This document shows, in pieces, positions 6,195-14,722 of a stretch of DNA of 22,666 nt. The stretch comes from JAIXWP01 sp049318685 (GTDB taxonomy: Bacteria > Bacteroidota > Bacteroidia > Flavobacteriales_D > Sanyastnellaceae): the NCBI GenBank assembly GCA_049318685.1, contig JBMOFW010000020.1, positions 1 to 22,666 on the forward strand, in the 5' to 3' direction. Below the pieces are notes generated by a model, which was given only the letters and a program-made list of their open reading frames with translations, ran no database searches and was not told where the DNA came from. How positions within the stretch are numbered: position 1 is the first letter of the stretch; each line of letters opens with the position of its first letter. The translations under genes were made by a program, and so were the position numbers.

Positions 6195-8321
6195 TTGAAG
6201 ACAAGTTCCAACATATTATTTCTGAAGATAGCAGCATCGCTATTCTTTTTGCTTGGATTTGTATTCGCAACGAAGGCGCAAATCAATATATCCCCAGAAA
6301 TATCCTGTATTTCGGTGAGTGATGACGGTCAATTTCTAACATTGAATTGGCAAGCACCTTCTGATCCTAACGGAAATTTTATCAGTTACCATATTTTTCA
6401 GAGTCCAGTCTCTACAGGTCCATTTACTGAAATTGCCGAGTTATTCGTTCTTTCCACCAACACCTATACATTTGATGCGGGAGCGCCTGTATTAAGTGAT
6501 TATTGTTTTTATATACAAACTGAATATCTGAGCGGTGGAACCCCAACCATGGCCAATGCTTCGAGTGCAATCTGCTCGATGTTCATGAATGTGACACCGT
6601 CGGCAGCGCCGCAAGGGTTTGCCTTGATCAATTGGAACACACCATATATTACCGCAGCGCCTTTTATTACAGGATCATTTAGTGTTCAAATGGAATATCC
6701 AGCTGGTGTTTGGAATGAAATAGGCCAAACCGACATCACCCAAACATCATTTAGTTACGAGGTTAGTGTTTGCGATGAGTTTTTAAATTTCCGCATCATA
6801 CTGAACACCCCATTTGGATGTTCTTTTATAAGTAATATTGATGGTGAACAATTGACCGACCTCACCTACCCTGCCATTCCTGCGGTAACCTCTGTTTCCG
6901 TTGATCCAACAACCAATGATGCTATCATCAATTGGGAACCGAGCTCATCGAATGATTGTCAGGGATACTTGCTCTACAGTTGTACCGGACCTAACGTTAC
7001 TTTTATTGACACGGTTTGGGGATTGAATACAACTACGTTCACGGATTTACTCGCCCCCACATTTAATGGTCCGGTAGGCTATCTTGTGGCCGCATTCGAC
7101 ACATGCTATAGCGGTATACCGCCCAGCCCAAACACCAGTCCGGCCGGAGATATCTGCAATGAGTCCATTTTCGTTTCTCCTATTGGTTATGCCATTTGTG
7201 AGGACTATGTGAACATCAATTGGACCGCGTATCAAGGATGGATTGATGGCGTGCAAGAATATCGGATTTGGCATAGCTTTGAAAGTGGACCATTTACACT
7301 TGTAGGCACCGTAGATGGTGCAACGCTCACCTTTCAACACACGGTAAGCATTGGCGGTGTAAATTCCTATTATGTCGAAGGAGTTTCCGTGACTGGAGGT
7401 TATAGTGCTTTTTCGAATCGACAAAATGTGAATGTAATTTACCCAGCAAGTCCATCATTCAATTATATCTCCAGTGCCACCGTCATTAGTCCGAAAAAAA
7501 TACAACTAACCATACTTACTGAAGCCGTTGGTTCAGATCACTTTTATACCATTGAGCGCAAACAAGAAGGATCCAATAATTGGGATGACCTCATCACTTT
7601 GAACAACCTGGGCACTTCGGTTTTAACACATACAGACAGCTTTTTCGTCAGCACTGCTATTTATTCATATGCTTATCGCGTAATAGTGGAGAATATTTGC
7701 GGTGACATTGTCGACACGAGTGATGTCGCTATCAGTTGTTTGCTGAATGGTTTTGCCTATAATAATACCCTTGTAAATGCCTTGCAGTGGTCGGATTACA
7801 TTGGATTTGACAATGGTGTAGCTGAATACCGTATCCACCGAAAGATGGGTCTTGATGGCATCGACATCGTAATTGCAACCTTAGGTGGCACTATCAATTA
7901 TTATGAAGATGATGTCAGTCAATTGGAGGCCAGTCCCGGTGATTTCTTTTATTTCATAGAAGCCGTTTCAAATCCCTCCAGTGTTTACCCCGATATCTAT
8001 TCTGCAAATTCGAATACAATACAGCTTTCACTCGAACCGATCATATGGATTCCGAACGCTTTTATTATCGATGGATTCAACAATGTATTTCAACCGGTAA
8101 TCAGCTTTGCTGATTTTACCAATTACCGGATGATTATTTACAGCAGATGGGGCGATGTGATCTATGATTCTACAGATTACAATGCGCCATGGGATGGATT
8201 TATGAATGGTCAACCCGTCCAACAAGGGGTATATGTCTATTTCATTTCAATAGAAGATGGCCGTGGCCGTCCTATTGAAAGTCGAGGTACCGTAACTTTA
8301 CTCAGTGAACGCGACCAATAA
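6195..8321 (+). CDS. Secreted multidomain (fibronectin-III-like) protein with T9SS type B C-terminal domain
   Basis: This 708-residue exported protein has a signal peptide (residues 1 to about 29, ending KAQ), several fibronectin-III-like beta-sandwich modules, and a C-terminal T9SS type B (gliding-type, CHU_C) sorting domain at about 620-708. In that domain PNAF, YSRWGDVIYDS, APWDG and QGVYVYFI are the recognisable family elements. Two modules share a motif: W-x-x-Y-x-G-x-x-x-G-V-x-EYRI occurs at about 343 and again at about 532. Such proteins cross the outer membrane through T9SS and are released or anchored as adhesins or motility-type surface proteins. The start is TTG: the frame is closed upstream by TAA at 6165, there is no ATG, and the signal peptide needs this start. 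Its end overlaps coaX by 17 bases. No enzyme motif was seen. Confidence 0.85.
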   Translation: MKTSSNILFLKIAASLFFLLGFVFATKAQINISPEISCISVSDDGQFLTLNWQAPSDPNGNFISYHIFQSPVSTGPFTEIAELFVLSTNTYTFDAGAPVLSDYCFYIQTEYLSGGTPTMANASSAICSMFMNVTPSAAPQGFALINWNTPYITAAPFITGSFSVQMEYPAGVWNEIGQTDITQTSFSYEVSVCDEFLNFRIILNTPFGCSFISNIDGEQLTDLTYPAIPAVTSVSVDPTTNDAIINWEPSSSNDCQGYLLYSCTGPNVTFIDTVWGLNTTTFTDLLAPTFNGPVGYLVAAFDTCYSGIPPSPNTSPAGDICNESIFVSPIGYAICEDYVNINWTAYQGWIDGVQEYRIWHSFESGPFTLVGTVDGATLTFQHTVSIGGVNSYYVEGVSVTGGYSAFSNRQNVNVIYPASPSFNYISSATVISPKKIQLTILTEAVGSDHFYTIERKQEGSNNWDDLITLNNLGTSVLTHTDSFFVSTAIYSYAYRVIVENICGDIVDTSDVAISCLLNGFAYNNTLVNALQWSDYIGFDNGVAEYRIHRKMGLDGIDIVIATLGGTINYYEDDVSQLEASPGDFFYFIEAVSNPSSVYPDIYSANSNTIQLSLEPIIWIPNAFIIDGFNNVFQPVISFADFTNYRMIIYSRWGDVIYDSTDYNAPWDGFMNGQPVQQGVYVYFISIEDGRGRPIESRGTVTLLSERDQ

Positions 8322-9042
8322 TACTCACCTTATCATCGATCAGGGAAACACGCTGACAAAGTGTGCGCTGTTTGTTGGCCGCGAAGTGCAGATTATGCAC
8401 ACGCTGGCTGATGATCAAATTGGTGAATTCATTGAAAGTTTGCCTGCGTCGATAGAAGTCTATATTTCCAGTGTTCGCTCCTCTTTTCCTTTTTCTTTTC
8501 CATCAAGTTTTCACGTTTCATATCTAGATAGGAATAGTAAAATTCCCATTGCCATAGACTATGAAACACCCGAGACCCTCGGATTCGATCGAATAGCCAA
8601 TGCTTGTGGATTAGTAATGGGGCACGGAAAATCATCCGGATTAGTGATCGATTGTGGCACTTGCATTACAAGCACGCTCATCACCGATCAAACATTGCGC
8701 GGAGGAAGCATTTCTCCTGGTTTGTCAATGCGATTGAATGCCTTGCATCAATTTACCGGCCGACTTCCGTTGATTCATTTCGAAAATCAACAATCCATAA
8801 TTCTGGGAAAAAACACAAAAGAATCGATACTCGCGGGCACAGTTGGTGGCTGTATTCGTGAAATCGAGGGAATAATAGCAGATTATTGTAGTCATTATGG
8901 GCCATTGGACGTCATATTGACCGGTGGGGATGGTCCGTATTTGGTTAGCCAACTGAAAAGCCCCATTTTTGCCGATTCAATGCTTACCTTAAAAGGGATA
9001 AATGAAATTTACCTCCATAATCGTAGTGAAAAAAACACTTAG
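8305..9042 (+). CDS. coaX: Type III pantothenate kinase
   Basis: This 245-residue enzyme phosphorylates pantothenate to 4'-phosphopantothenate, the first step of coenzyme A synthesis. Type III enzymes belong to the ASKHA fold, need a monovalent cation and are not inhibited by CoA. Visible motifs are DQGNT (12-16, phosphate 1), TLGFDRIAN (91-99, with the conserved Asp thought to act as catalytic base), DCGT (116-119, phosphate 2) and GGSISPG (133-139). The length is normal (about 245-260). The start is GTG, 17 bases inside the end of the preceding T9SS cargo gene; no ATG occurs before the first catalytic motif. The 3' end overlaps the next gene by up to 41 bases. This suggests translation coupled along the operon. 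Identification is firm; the start is fairly firm. Confidence 0.95.
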   Translation: MNATNNTHLIIDQGNTLTKCALFVGREVQIMHTLADDQIGEFIESLPASIEVYISSVRSSFPFSFPSSFHVSYLDRNSKIPIAIDYETPETLGFDRIANACGLVMGHGKSSGLVIDCGTCITSTLITDQTLRGGSISPGLSMRLNALHQFTGRLPLIHFENQQSIILGKNTKESILAGTVGGCIREIEGIIADYCSHYGPLDVILTGGDGPYLVSQLKSPIFADSMLTLKGINEIYLHNRSEKNT

Positions 9043-10453
9043 TCTTCTTGTGCTCATTTTGATTGCCGATGCGGTCATCGGACAAAGCAGCACCAGCAAC
9101 CCATATTCCCGCTTCGGCATCGGCATCTTGGAATCTCCTGGATCTACAGTGCATTTTGGAATGGGTGGAACTACCACTTCCATAGCAGATCAAAACTCAG
9201 TAAATCTATTCAATCCGGCTTCGTACAGTTTATTGGGGCGCACAGTACTTCAATTGTCCGGTAAAGGCGTTTCACAAAATCTGAGTTCTACAAGTGTGAC
9301 TGAAAAATTCGCAGGAGGCTATGTGAATGAAATTTCGCTGGGATTAAAAAAATCCGGCAGTCCGTGGGGCATGGTTTTGGGTGTTACTCCCTACAGCCGA
9401 GTGGGTTATAATATTTCGAGTAATTACGCCGTAAATGATTCTACTGAGGCTTCATACTTATACGATGGCTATGGAGGCACTAACAAACTCACAGTGGGAG
9501 CTTCACGATCCTTCAAATTATTTGTTTCACCAAAAGCAGATAGCACCTTGAAAGGAAATGCTGCTTTCAATTTCGAACAACGCCGGAAAGAAATCAAAGA
9601 TTCACTGAACTTGATTGCCCCTGTTTTATCCTTGGGCATAAATGCGAATTATTACTTTGGCACTGTGAATTTGGAACGTCGAATTCAATTCGAAAACACC
9701 GAATATTTTAGTACGAAGATTACGCAAAAGACAACATTACACGATTTTGCTTTCGAAGGAGGTTTGCTTTATACTATGCCGTTGAAAGTAAAATGGGATC
9801 AGCGTAAAATCAAAAAAGCGACTTACTTGCGTTTTGGCGCCACATATCAATTGGGAACAGCCTTGAAGTCAAAAACAGACGAATTGGGAATGGCTTATTT
9901 CTATACCAATGGCAGCGAGTCCAATATTGACACAACCTACTACACGGGTATTACAAAAGGATCTTTTGATTTGCCCTCTCGACTTTCATTGGGATTGTCT
10001 ATAATCCAATCAGAAGAGTCAGGAAAAACATTGACATACAATTTAGAATATCGCACTCAAGATTGGTCAAACAACAATGTGAATTCTACAGAGCAAAGTT
10101 TTACCCTATCTAATTATCGTCATTTTTCTTTGGGAATTGAATTCACGCCTATGACCTTGGATAAGGCAGAAAATATCCTGGAGCGCACCACTTATCGCAT
10201 TGGCGCCCGTAATACCGAAAGTTATCTCACCATTCGTGGCGAAAACATTGGCCAACAAGCCTTATCACTTGGTTTCTCCATTCCTATTGTTTCTTCTAAG
10301 TCGACGAGCAAATTCAATTTTGGTGTAGAATATGGCAAAGGGGGCACAACCAACAATGATTTGATTGCTGAAGATTTTATTCAATTCCAAATTGGATTTA
10401 GCCTCACTCCGCACATTTTGAATCCCTGGTTTGTGGTCCGTAAATATGACTAA
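9002..10453 (+). CDS. Outer-membrane beta-barrel protein of the coaX-lptC cluster
   Basis: This 483-residue exported protein has a signal peptide ending near ADAVIGQ. It is followed by SNPYSRFGIGIL and GMGGTTTSIADQNSVNLFNP, a pattern seen in FadL-like and related outer-membrane proteins conserved beside coaX and lptC in Bacteroidota. The rest is a series of amphipathic strands, ending in a final strand region near NPWFVV. The function is not established; the position suggests outer-membrane maintenance or transport of hydrophobic molecules. ATG 9002 has an AAGGG stretch just upstream and overlaps coaX by 41 bases. A GTG at 9026 would give a more usual signal peptide (MKKTLSLLVLILI) and a 17-base overlap, so either start is possible. 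The end overlaps lptC by 8 bases. Confidence 0.75.
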   Translation: MKFTSIIVVKKTLSLLVLILIADAVIGQSSTSNPYSRFGIGILESPGSTVHFGMGGTTTSIADQNSVNLFNPASYSLLGRTVLQLSGKGVSQNLSSTSVTEKFAGGYVNEISLGLKKSGSPWGMVLGVTPYSRVGYNISSNYAVNDSTEASYLYDGYGGTNKLTVGASRSFKLFVSPKADSTLKGNAAFNFEQRRKEIKDSLNLIAPVLSLGINANYYFGTVNLERRIQFENTEYFSTKITQKTTLHDFAFEGGLLYTMPLKVKWDQRKIKKATYLRFGATYQLGTALKSKTDELGMAYFYTNGSESNIDTTYYTGITKGSFDLPSRLSLGLSIIQSEESGKTLTYNLEYRTQDWSNNNVNSTEQSFTLSNYRHFSLGIEFTPMTLDKAENILERTTYRIGARNTESYLTIRGENIGQQALSLGFSIPIVSSKSTSKFNFGVEYGKGGTTNNDLIAEDFIQFQIGFSLTPHILNPWFVVRKYD

Positions 10454-10988
10454 TCGTTTATTTATATCCGTTTTATTCGCATTCATTTGCCTATTCTCAA
10501 GTTGTGAAAATGACATTGCGGAGATTCGTGCAATTACCAATCCGCGTGCATTACCGGTACAATCAAATTTGAATGCAGAATATCGATATACCGAACGGGG
10601 CGTATTGCGCAACGTTCTTCATGCCGCACAGCTTGATCAATATGGTGGTGAAAATCCATACGTCGAGGCCAATGGAGGCTTTGAAATGAGCTTTTTTGAC
10701 TCCTTAGGCACTGAACAAGCCAAACTACAAGCCCAAGCGGGTACTTACTATCAAAAAGAACACCGGATGATCGCATGGGGCAATGTTAAGCTTTACAACA
10801 TCAAAGGAGAATCTCTGACCACTTCCCGTCTGCTGTATGAGCAGGATTCAGCGCGCATAAGTACTGATCAGTTTGTTAAAATAGTGAGTGGCGATGGGAC
10901 TTTCTATGGTCATGGCTTGGAGAGCAATGAAAACTTCACCAAATACAAGATTTTACAACCCACGGGAGATGTTTATTTAGAGGACTAG
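10446..10988 (+). CDS. lptC: LPS export periplasmic protein LptC, lipoprotein form
   Basis: This 180-residue LptC-family protein is part of the bridge that carries lipopolysaccharide from the inner to the outer membrane, between LptBFG and LptA. The N-terminus has a hydrophobic stretch and a lipobox LFSSC with Cys20, so here it is probably a lipoprotein rather than a single-pass membrane protein as in E. coli. The body has the beta-jellyroll repeats expected of the family (AQAGTYYQKEHRMIAWGNVKLYN is typical in pattern, split here as AQAGTYY and GNVKLYN). The length is close to E. coli LptC (191). ATG 10446 lies 8 bases inside the preceding gene; an upstream TTG at 10431 is possible but needless, as the signal sequence begins at the ATG. 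Confidence 0.88.
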   Translation: MTNRLFISVLFAFICLFSSCENDIAEIRAITNPRALPVQSNLNAEYRYTERGVLRNVLHAAQLDQYGGENPYVEANGGFEMSFFDSLGTEQAKLQAQAGTYYQKEHRMIAWGNVKLYNIKGESLTTSRLLYEQDSARISTDQFVKIVSGDGTFYGHGLESNENFTKYKILQPTGDVYLED

Positions 10989-11006
10989 CGGAAACCCGTA
11001 TCTTCG
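10976..11006 (+). promoter_or_regulatory. Possible promoter inside the end of lptC
   Basis: TTTA (10976-10979), a 19-base spacer, then TATCTTCG (10999-11006), a TAnnTTTG variant. Only 4 bases lie between the -7 box and the ATG at 11011, so a transcript from here would be leaderless or nearly so. Confidence 0.45.
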
Positions 11007-11010
11007 TTCA

Positions 11011-11220
11011 ATGGAAAAATTCAATAAACTCATCATTCATTTTTGGTTAGCGGTCACGTTGGCTTCGTTGATTTATGCATTAGTCATGATCAATAACCAA
11101 GGATGGGATGTAGCCAAGCAAAATTTGGTGATACCCGCGATTGCCTTCATGTGGTATATGTTTAGACGCTCTATGCAAAAACGCATGGAACGCAATGCCC
11201 AGCAAAGAAACGAAAACTGA
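11011..11220 (+). CDS. Small two-helix membrane protein
   Basis: This 69-residue protein has two predicted membrane helices, roughly 8-28 (LIIHFWLAVTLASLIYALVM) and 39-51 (LVIPAIAFMWYMF), and a strongly basic, Arg/Gln-rich tail (RRSMQKRMERNAQQR). Small proteins of this kind are found beside CorC/hemolysin-type genes in Bacteroidota. I do not recognise a named family, so no function is claimed. It begins 22 bases after lptC and ends 4 bases before the next ATG, so it is probably co-transcribed with the CNNM/CorC gene. The reading frame, hydrophobic pattern and tight spacing support a real gene. Confidence 0.75.
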   Translation: MEKFNKLIIHFWLAVTLASLIYALVMINNQGWDVAKQNLVIPAIAFMWYMFRRSMQKRMERNAQQRNEN

Positions 11221-11224
11221 TTAC

Positions 11225-12505
11225 ATGGATTCCTCGTGGTTATTAATCATCATATTCTCGCTTGCCGCCTCCGCCTTTTCGAGTGGAATGGAAATCGCCT
11301 TTATCACTGCAAATAAACTCAAAGTTGAGCTAGATCGTAAACAAGGGGTATTTGCAGCAGAAATCATTGCTCATTTTCTCAAGCATCCCAAAATGTATAT
11401 CGCCACAATGCTTGTAGGCAATAACATTGGGCTTGTGATATTTGGGTTATTCATGGGGGAGGCAATTTCTAAATGGCAAGCGTTTAACACTTTTGCTTCC
11501 TTTTTGGATATTGGTGAGTATGGAATGCTACTGACGCAAACCTTGCTCAGTACCGTCATTGTATTGGTTTTTGCCGAATTTATACCCAAAGCTATTTTTT
11601 CCATTAATCCCAATCGATGGCTTAATTGGTTTGCTGTACCCGTGTTGATCTGGTACATTCTTCTTTGGATATTCGCTTACATAGTCACCGTTATTTCCGA
11701 TTTGTTTCTACGCGTATTTGTTCGCACTAAAATAAGCAGCGAGGTGGTCGAATTCGGACGAATAGACCTTGACCACTATTTGAGCGAAGCCACAGGAAAT
11801 ATTGACCGCACCAAAGAACTTGATCATGAAATTCAAATTTTCCAGAACGCGCTCGATTTTTCTAAAGTGAAAGCCCGTGACTGCCTCATTCCGCGCAAAG
11901 AAATTGTTGGTGTCGAAATCACCTCTACGGTAGAAGAATTGAAGCAGCTGTTTATTTCCACGCGGCTTTCAAAAATATTGGTTTATCGAGAAAATATTGA
12001 TCATATCATAGGGTATGTGCACAGTTTCGAATTGTTTCAAAAACCGGAACACATTCAACACATTCTTCGTCCCGTAGAAATTATTCCTGAACCAATGGCT
12101 GCCAATGAAATTTTGGAGCGATTTATTAAAGGAAAAAAAAGCATGGCTGTGGTAGTTGACGAATACGGGGGAACAGCGGGCATCATTACTATGGAAGATA
12201 TTGTCGAAGAAATTTTTGGAGAAATCGAAGATGAACACGACAAAGAAGAAACCAATGAAGTGGTGATTGATGACCTGAATTTTATATTCTCCGCTCGTCT
12301 CGAAATTGAATATCTCAACGATAAATACAAATTGCATTTACCTGTCGATCGGGAAGAATATGACACTTTAGGAGGATTACTGCTTCATTTATACGAGGAC
12401 ATACCCAAAAAAGGCGATGTAATTGATCACGAGAACTTTACTTTCGAGGCTATAAAAGTGTCTGACACCCGAGTTGAAATTGTTAAAATCAGCCTCAATC
12501 AATAG
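11225..12505 (+). CDS. CNNM/CorC (hemolysin-family) membrane protein with CBS pair
   Basis: This 426-residue protein has the full order DUF21/CNNM membrane domain (about 1-170; SGMEIAF at 20-26, GNN at 65-67, EFIPK at 118-122), a CBS pair (about 218-336; RDCLIPRKEIVGV then VVVDEYGGTAGIITMEDIVE) and a C-terminal CorC/HlyC domain ending LGGLLLHLYEDIPKKGD. The acidic segment FGEIEDEHDKEE is the family hallmark. Members are linked to Mg2+ or other divalent cation export; the old label 'hemolysin' is misleading. The Bacteroidota gliding protein GldE is a relative, but no gld gene is near, so I do not use that name. ATG 11225 comes 4 bases after the small membrane gene. A longer frame from 11141, or ATG 11195, would overlap that gene and add residues unlike the family. 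Confidence 0.9.
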   Translation: MDSSWLLIIIFSLAASAFSSGMEIAFITANKLKVELDRKQGVFAAEIIAHFLKHPKMYIATMLVGNNIGLVIFGLFMGEAISKWQAFNTFASFLDIGEYGMLLTQTLLSTVIVLVFAEFIPKAIFSINPNRWLNWFAVPVLIWYILLWIFAYIVTVISDLFLRVFVRTKISSEVVEFGRIDLDHYLSEATGNIDRTKELDHEIQIFQNALDFSKVKARDCLIPRKEIVGVEITSTVEELKQLFISTRLSKILVYRENIDHIIGYVHSFELFQKPEHIQHILRPVEIIPEPMAANEILERFIKGKKSMAVVVDEYGGTAGIITMEDIVEEIFGEIEDEHDKEETNEVVIDDLNFIFSARLEIEYLNDKYKLHLPVDREEYDTLGGLLLHLYEDIPKKGDVIDHENFTFEAIKVSDTRVEIVKISLNQ

Positions 12506-12546
12506 TATCTATCTGATTATGTGACATTTAGATTGCTGAATTTCTA

Positions 12547-12578
12547 TTTGTTAATCTGTCGTCCTTTTCCGATATTCG
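12547..12578 (+). promoter_or_regulatory. Promoter of the PpiD-like isomerase gene
   Basis: TTTG (12547-12550), a 20-base spacer, then GATATTCG (12571-12578), a TAnnTTTG variant. A second -7-like box, TATCTTTA (12601-12608), lies 3 bases before the ATG at 12612 and could give a leaderless message. The 106-base gap shows no terminator for the upstream operon. Confidence 0.55.
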
Positions 12579-12611
12579 CAGCCCTAATTTTTATTAAAGC
12601 TATCTTTAATT

Positions 12612-14672
12612 ATGGCAATGATTGAAAAAATCAGAAATCAACGTTGGCTTCTGATCGTAGTAGTAGGTGTCAGCCTGCTCGGATTCTTGGTAAATGGAGC
12701 TGTTTTGAAGTTGATTCAAGGAGGCTCTTCCGATATTGGTGAAATCAATGGAGAAAGCATTTCTGCTCAGGAATGGGCTGAAGCCGTTGATCGCCAAAAA
12801 GAATTGTTTAATTACAACGGAAACGACAATGGATTAAGCAATGACACCTGGAATAACTTAGTAGAAGCAAAACTTCTTGCCGAACAGTTTGACGCAGTGG
12901 GCTTGACTGTTACTGAAGAGGAGTACGAAGAAGTAACCTTCGGCGATATGATTTCTGCATACGTTCGTCAAACCATTTATCAAAATCAAGCAGATACTTC
13001 TAGTATCAACAGAATGCGTCAACAATTTGATGCAATGCCTGTAACTATGGCCAACGGCTATAAAAACTTGATCTCAATGAAACGTGCTAAAGAAAAGTAC
13101 GACTTGATGATCAAAAAAGGAATGTATGCTAACAATTTGGATGGCAAATGGTCATTCAAGCAAGCCAACGATAAAACGTCTATCAAATATGTTGTAAAAA
13201 CATATTCCGAAATTCCTGATAGCACTGTTACAGTTGAAGAGAGCGATATCAAAGCTTACTACAACAAGCATAAAAACGATCGTGATTTCCGTCAAGAAAC
13301 AAGCCGTTCTATCGAATATTTGAAATTTCCCGTGCAAGCATCAGCTGGCGATAGCTTGACGCTTCAAAACCAATTGATGGAATTGGCGGGTTCATTCCGT
13401 TCAGCAACCAATGATTCTGCTTATGCTGCAGAAAATGCAAACACATCGGCAAAAGCTTTCTTCAAATACCACAGTGGCACTTTCCCTGAGCCATACAATT
13501 CGCAAGTTTCGTCAGACTCATTGGGTAAAATCATCGGTCCATTCGTTTACAACAATGCTTTTTGCATTGCCAAGGTAAATAAACGCATGAGCGTTCTTGA
13601 CTCTGTTCAAGCTCGTCACATTTTGGTGAAAGCAGAAAAAGGTAACGCTGCTGAAATCGCTAGCGCTCGTGCGAAAGCGGATTCGTTGAAATCAGTTATC
13701 GCTAAAAACAACAATTTTGCGGAAATGGCCGCTCAATATGGCACCGATGGCACTAAAAATAGCGGAGGTGATTTGGGTTGGTTTGGCCGCGGAGCAATGG
13801 TAAAAGAATTTGAAACAGCTTGCTTTGGTGGTAAACTAAATGAGCTTCAAATTGTGGTGACCGACTTTGGTGTTCACTTGGTAGAAGTGACTGGTCAAAA
13901 AACTGCCGTTGCACAGGTTGCCGTGGTTGACCGCCGCATTGAACCAAGCTCTTCTACACGAAAAGGAGCATACAATCTTGCCAGCAATTTCTCAATGACC
14001 TTTGCCGATACCGCTAGCTTCCGCGCAGCAGCAGACACGCTAAATGGTGGAACTGCCGTTATCCCTGCTAAGAACATTCGTCCCAACTCGACTACAGTGT
14101 CTGGATTGACCAATGGCGGATCATTGGTTTCATGGGCTTATTCAGCAGAGTTGAATGAGGTTTCTCAACCAATGTTGATTGACAATGATTATGTTATTGC
14201 CGTATTGACTGAAGTAAAAGAACGCGGTGTACCTACATTGGAAAATGTTCGTGAGCGTTGCAAAGCTGAAGCAATCAAAGAAAAGAAAGCCGAAAAATAC
14301 ATGGCTATGATGCAAACTGGAACCTTGGAAGATATTGCCAAGGCCGTTCAATCAAACGTGAAAATCGCTGATGATTTGACTTTGAAAGTAACAAATATCC
14401 CGGGTAGTGGTGTTTCTGCTCAAGAATACGAAGTGATTGGTATTGCCTTTGGATTGGCAAAAGATAAAATCTCTTCACCTATTCAAGGCAAAGGTGGTAT
14501 TTATGTGATTCAAAAAACTTCCGATATTGTGGAAGGAGTCTCTGAAGATCCTGCCTATACAACTGATCGTGAAACATTAGTTTCTTCTGTATCTAACCGC
14601 TCTGCGATGTCTATTTTCAATTCATTGAAAGAAGAAGCAGAAATCGAAGACAACCGCTACGAAAGACGATAA
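12612..14672 (+). CDS. PpiD/SurA-like membrane-anchored peptidyl-prolyl isomerase
   Basis: This 686-residue protein has one N-terminal membrane helix (RWLLIVVVGVSLLGFLVNG, about 11-29). A SurA_N-type chaperone region follows (GEINGESISAQEWAEAVDRQ, then a helical arm). A parvulin (PpiC) domain lies at about 332-430, where ARHILVKAEKG, GGDLGWFGRGAMVKEFE and DFGVHLVEVTG are diagnostic. A C-terminal region of chaperone type follows. PpiD works at the outer face of the inner membrane and helps newly exported proteins, including outer-membrane proteins, to fold; this suits a neighbourhood rich in barrel and LPS-export genes. The length is near that of the Bacteroidota family (about 690-710). The start MAMIEKIRNQRW matches the family; ATG 12618 is an alternative. 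It has its own promoter and is followed by a terminator. Confidence 0.92.
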   Translation: MAMIEKIRNQRWLLIVVVGVSLLGFLVNGAVLKLIQGGSSDIGEINGESISAQEWAEAVDRQKELFNYNGNDNGLSNDTWNNLVEAKLLAEQFDAVGLTVTEEEYEEVTFGDMISAYVRQTIYQNQADTSSINRMRQQFDAMPVTMANGYKNLISMKRAKEKYDLMIKKGMYANNLDGKWSFKQANDKTSIKYVVKTYSEIPDSTVTVEESDIKAYYNKHKNDRDFRQETSRSIEYLKFPVQASAGDSLTLQNQLMELAGSFRSATNDSAYAAENANTSAKAFFKYHSGTFPEPYNSQVSSDSLGKIIGPFVYNNAFCIAKVNKRMSVLDSVQARHILVKAEKGNAAEIASARAKADSLKSVIAKNNNFAEMAAQYGTDGTKNSGGDLGWFGRGAMVKEFETACFGGKLNELQIVVTDFGVHLVEVTGQKTAVAQVAVVDRRIEPSSSTRKGAYNLASNFSMTFADTASFRAAADTLNGGTAVIPAKNIRPNSTTVSGLTNGGSLVSWAYSAELNEVSQPMLIDNDYVIAVLTEVKERGVPTLENVRERCKAEAIKEKKAEKYMAMMQTGTLEDIAKAVQSNVKIADDLTLKVTNIPGSGVSAQEYEVIGIAFGLAKDKISSPIQGKGGIYVIQKTSDIVEGVSEDPAYTTDRETLVSSVSNRSAMSIFNSLKEEAEIEDNRYERR

Positions 14673-14690
14673 TCCTATAAGATATCAAAG

Positions 14691-14718
14691 AAAAACCCCT
14701 CCACGTGAGGGGTTTTTT
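14691..14718. terminator. Bidirectional Rho-independent terminator
   Basis: CCCCTC (14696-14701), loop CACGT, GAGGGG (14707-14712), with AAAAA before and TTTTTT (14713-14718) after. It separates the convergent isomerase and queA genes and can act on both. Confidence 0.92.
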
Positions 14719-14722
14719 ATTT

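Noticed and set aside
7047..7424. A 125-codon open frame on the minus strand within the T9SS cargo gene
   Set aside because: It is a shadow of the coding strand; no signal, motif or promoter supports it.
10265..10612. A 115-codon minus-strand frame across the barrel/lptC junction
   Set aside because: Both sense genes are well supported and the antisense product has no recognisable feature.
11141..11224. Longer N-terminus of the CNNM/CorC protein
   Set aside because: It would overlap the small membrane gene, and the added residues lack the family's first helix pattern; ATG 11225 fits.
11225..12505. Naming the CNNM/CorC protein as gliding protein GldE
   Set aside because: Domain order is shared, but gldD or other gld genes are absent from the neighbourhood and the lptC/PpiD context points to the general family.
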